Positions 61,546-64,000 of a DNA stretch of 64,000 nt are shown in pieces. How positions within the stretch are numbered: position 1 is the first letter of the stretch; every line of letters starts with the position of its first letter. The position numbers were made by a program, and so were the translations under genes. The notes beneath the pieces were generated by a model. The model searched no databases. It was not told the DNA's origin and saw only the letters and a list, made by a program, of their open reading frames with translations. The DNA lies in the NCBI RefSeq assembly GCF_047663525.1, contig NC_092588.1, positions 137,012,501 through 137,076,500 of the forward strand, in the 5' to 3' direction. The DNA comes from Anas platyrhynchos (lineage: Eukaryota > Chordata > Aves > Anseriformes > Anatidae).

Positions 61546-64000
61546 TGCTTCTTTTTGAATGTAAATAGTAAAATTTATCTTTCCTGCTTCTTTCATCTTG
61601 TCTCTCTACCTTTTGAATCATTCCACTGATCTCCTGTCTGCCATTTCATGTTATATCTGTCTGATCTTTCCATTCTCCATCCCAGTCTGCCTCAGTCCCA
61701 TCTCTGCTTTTCCACTTTGGGCATTGTTTTTCATCTGTGGTAATGAGTGCTTCTGATAGGAATTCCCTCTATTTTCTCACTCACAAATCAACATGCCTAT
61801 CTCCATTCAAATTCCTACATAAATGAAGTATTCACATATAATTGCCGAACTAAACATCGTATCTTCATTCAGTTCCTCTAGTGTTTATGCAGCAGATATT
61901 TAATGACAGTATTGCATGGTTAGCCCTTTTGTTCTTTCAGTGCTTCCTGTCATCACTGACCAAGTGGCAATCAGCTCAGATATCACCACCATTTTCATTA
62001 AAAATAGGATAATTCCCTGTATAGAAATACAGCAATGGAGAAGAGCAAGGGCACAGTTATCAATAAGAAGTTTACTTGGATTATCTTTGAAATAACAAAA
62101 AGCATCATTAGCTGGCTAATGTTATGAGGATGTACAAAAGCAAAAATATTATATATGGATACAAAGCTCTGTGGCTTTTTCTGAGGTAATATATGGGTAC
62201 ATATATGAAAGAACAGAGAATGACTGTTATTTGTTTCTTTGCCTGTATTTCTGTTTTCCCCTGGCACTTTGAGAGTGCCCAGAACATGGGCACAGAGCAG
62301 ACCCTGCTGCCATCAGCTCCTTAATGAGACCCCGGGATCAGCCTCCTGGCTGAGCTCTCAGACACCAGACTAGCATTGTGTCCTTTAGAATGTACTTCTT
62401 CACCACATCTTTCACACTGATGTAGGGCAATAAAACACCTTTTTCTATAGCAAATTAATATCTTCTCTCATTGTAGCTACCACTGTCATGGACTCTGTGA
62501 GGCCATTTTCCTTGTTTTAGCTTTACCTACCAAGTTGTCATCAGAGGCTGCATTTTGTTCAAATAAACACAGCAAACCCAAAATTTATCTGTGTACTATG
62601 TACTCATAACCTAGTGCCAAGATTAACCTCCAGAAGTCCACTGCAAAGCCCATAGCCCTTTCAGTTCAACAGCAGCCAGCTGGCACAAACTCATGTTCAA
62701 GAAGGTTAAAAATTAATTATAATAATAATGGAGAAAATTGATTCAATTCCCTTATTTGTTAAAAGAATGCACAATCCAGACAGCCTGCAATTTAAAAGCA
62801 GTATTCCCTTGTCTTACATGTCATTTTCAGATGTAGCAGATGCACTAATTAATATCTACTTTACAATATACTTTATTTGTTAAGCATATCATTCATGACC
62901 ATTTATTTCTGGTATATAATGTGTACTATCATAACAACTATAGACATCCCCATAATAAGTAGTTCTTAATAAGAAAAGAAGGAAACTCTGCTTACTTTAT
63001 TCAAGCAAACTGTCTCTCTTGTTAAAAATTGTATTAAGCAAATTAGGCCACCAGCATTAAAGGCAGCTTTAGCTCTCTTCAGCTTTTTATAGATTAATAT
63101 TCACTGCCTTGTACAAGTCCCTTCATATTGTAGATAGTGCTCCAAGAAACTGCATTTCAAAAGGGAAAATGAAAAAAAAATGTTCCTTATATTAATTTTT
63201 CTTTTCATCTCTCTCTTTTTCCTGGAAAGATGAGTTCAGTGTTCATTAGCAAATGAGATGTTCATATTACTATACAACAGAAACACTTATAACAATATAT
63301 TTATAACACTTATAACAATATAGTTATTAGTATAAAAATATATTTATTTCTGCTGATTAATATTCAAAATATATTACCCAAAATATCCATTTTAGCTTTG
63401 TTTATTTTTTCAGTCTTTGGATAGGAAAATGGACTGCATAGTTCATTTAGCAATAACAATGATTTCTTGAGAGCAAAGAAGCTTTCAACTGGACAACCAT
63501 GTTTTACAAAGTTTTATTTTTCATTTTAGATAGGAGCCTACTTTATTAAAAGGAAATTTTGAAATAGGAAAGTTGAGTCTCATTAGGTCCTCGGCTGGAA
63601 TATTTATTAATATTACATATACAACTCTTTTTCTTCTTTTTTGAAATATAGATTATCCACAAAAAGCAATTGTACAGCTTTTCTCCCGTTAAGAGCCTCA
63701 TGACAGTAATAAAGCCCTCAGAGGACTATTTTTAAATGTGTCAAAGAACTTTTCATTTGTGTGCATGAGTCAGAGCATACACATGTGCAAGGTGCATTCA
63801 TGTGGGTCCCTTTGAGGACCTATTTTCATGCAGGGTGTGTTGCTTGATGAAGTCATACAGAGAGCAGCCAGGTAGGTGGACTTGTATCTCCAGGAGAGTT
63901 GGAGCTAGCGCCTTGCTGTACTGCCACAGGACCTGCAGGAGCCTCAGAGGCCACGAGCATGCAGATTCTCCTGCCTGAACTGATGCCTGCCCTTACTGAC
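61546..64000. other. AT-rich unique sequence, no gene
   Basis: No gene is supported. Short direct repeats of ACACTTATAACAATAT lie near 63283-63325. A candidate regulatory block is at 63660-63800. The last 200 bp are GC-richer and run out of the window, so any feature there would be cut. Confidence 0.6.
63660..63800. promoter_or_regulatory. Candidate non-coding regulatory block
   Basis: Repeat-free sequence with CTCATGACAGTAATAAAGCC (CDX/HOX-type core), a CTATTTTTAA MEF2-like site and GCATGAGTCAGAGCA, which holds an AP-1/MAF-type TGAGTCA. It is only a motif-based suggestion. Confidence 0.22.

Noticed and set aside
1..64000. CRISPR array, operon, phage, tRNA, rRNA or mitochondrial insert
   Set aside because: No regular spaced repeats, no clustered prokaryote-type genes, no cloverleaf with a B box that I could fold by eye, and no mitochondrial gene order seen. 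Covariance-model and mitochondrial searches were not possible here.

Overview
The window is nuclear DNA from a bird, most likely a neoavian. It shows no confidently identifiable protein-coding gene. The avian call rests on three things. CR1 LINE fragments carry the typical 3' ends, including octamer tails of the ATTCTGTG/ATTCTATG type. Two LTRs resemble ERV-L families common in neoavian genomes (recognised from memory, not by a search). The rest is AT-rich, CpG-poor, microsatellite-rich sequence, as in avian gene deserts or very long introns. There is no prokaryotic gene organisation, CRISPR array, rRNA or recognisable tRNA.

Layout. 1-4446 is AT-rich unique sequence with simple repeats. 4447-5431 is a solo LTR on the plus strand with a young, 5'-truncated CR1 inserted at 4942-5330. 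5432-20540 is mostly unique sequence with a pure hexamer microsatellite near 7.5 kb and a CR1 3' end near 14.5 kb. 20541-21632 is a GC-rich ERV-L-type solo LTR flanked by a 5-6 bp target duplication, followed by an LTR-like block at 21880-22480. 25576-27150 is a minus-strand CR1 interrupted by a plus-strand CR1, with an 8 bp target duplication. 27151-38983 is largely unique but holds a coding-like segment of unknown identity at 32037-32504, a possible minus-strand exon near 28.3 kb and enhancer-like blocks. 38984-39550 is an ERV-L-type LTR followed directly by a tRNA-Leu-like primer binding site, so it is the 5' end of a degraded provirus. 45020-46950 is an unclassified GC-rich block with a perfect 42 bp direct repeat. 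59660-61545 is a very old CR1 in two alignable parts. The rest is AT-rich unique sequence.

Function. The transposable elements record a layered insertion history but do not act together as a system. Most long open frames come from LTRs, CR1 antisense strands or microsatellites. The leads most worth testing are the unidentified coding-like segment at 32.0-32.5 kb, the possible minus-strand exon at 28.3 kb, several candidate conserved non-coding elements rich in homeodomain-type sites, and a strong bias of long poly(A) tracts to the plus strand. I found no convincing new biological system.
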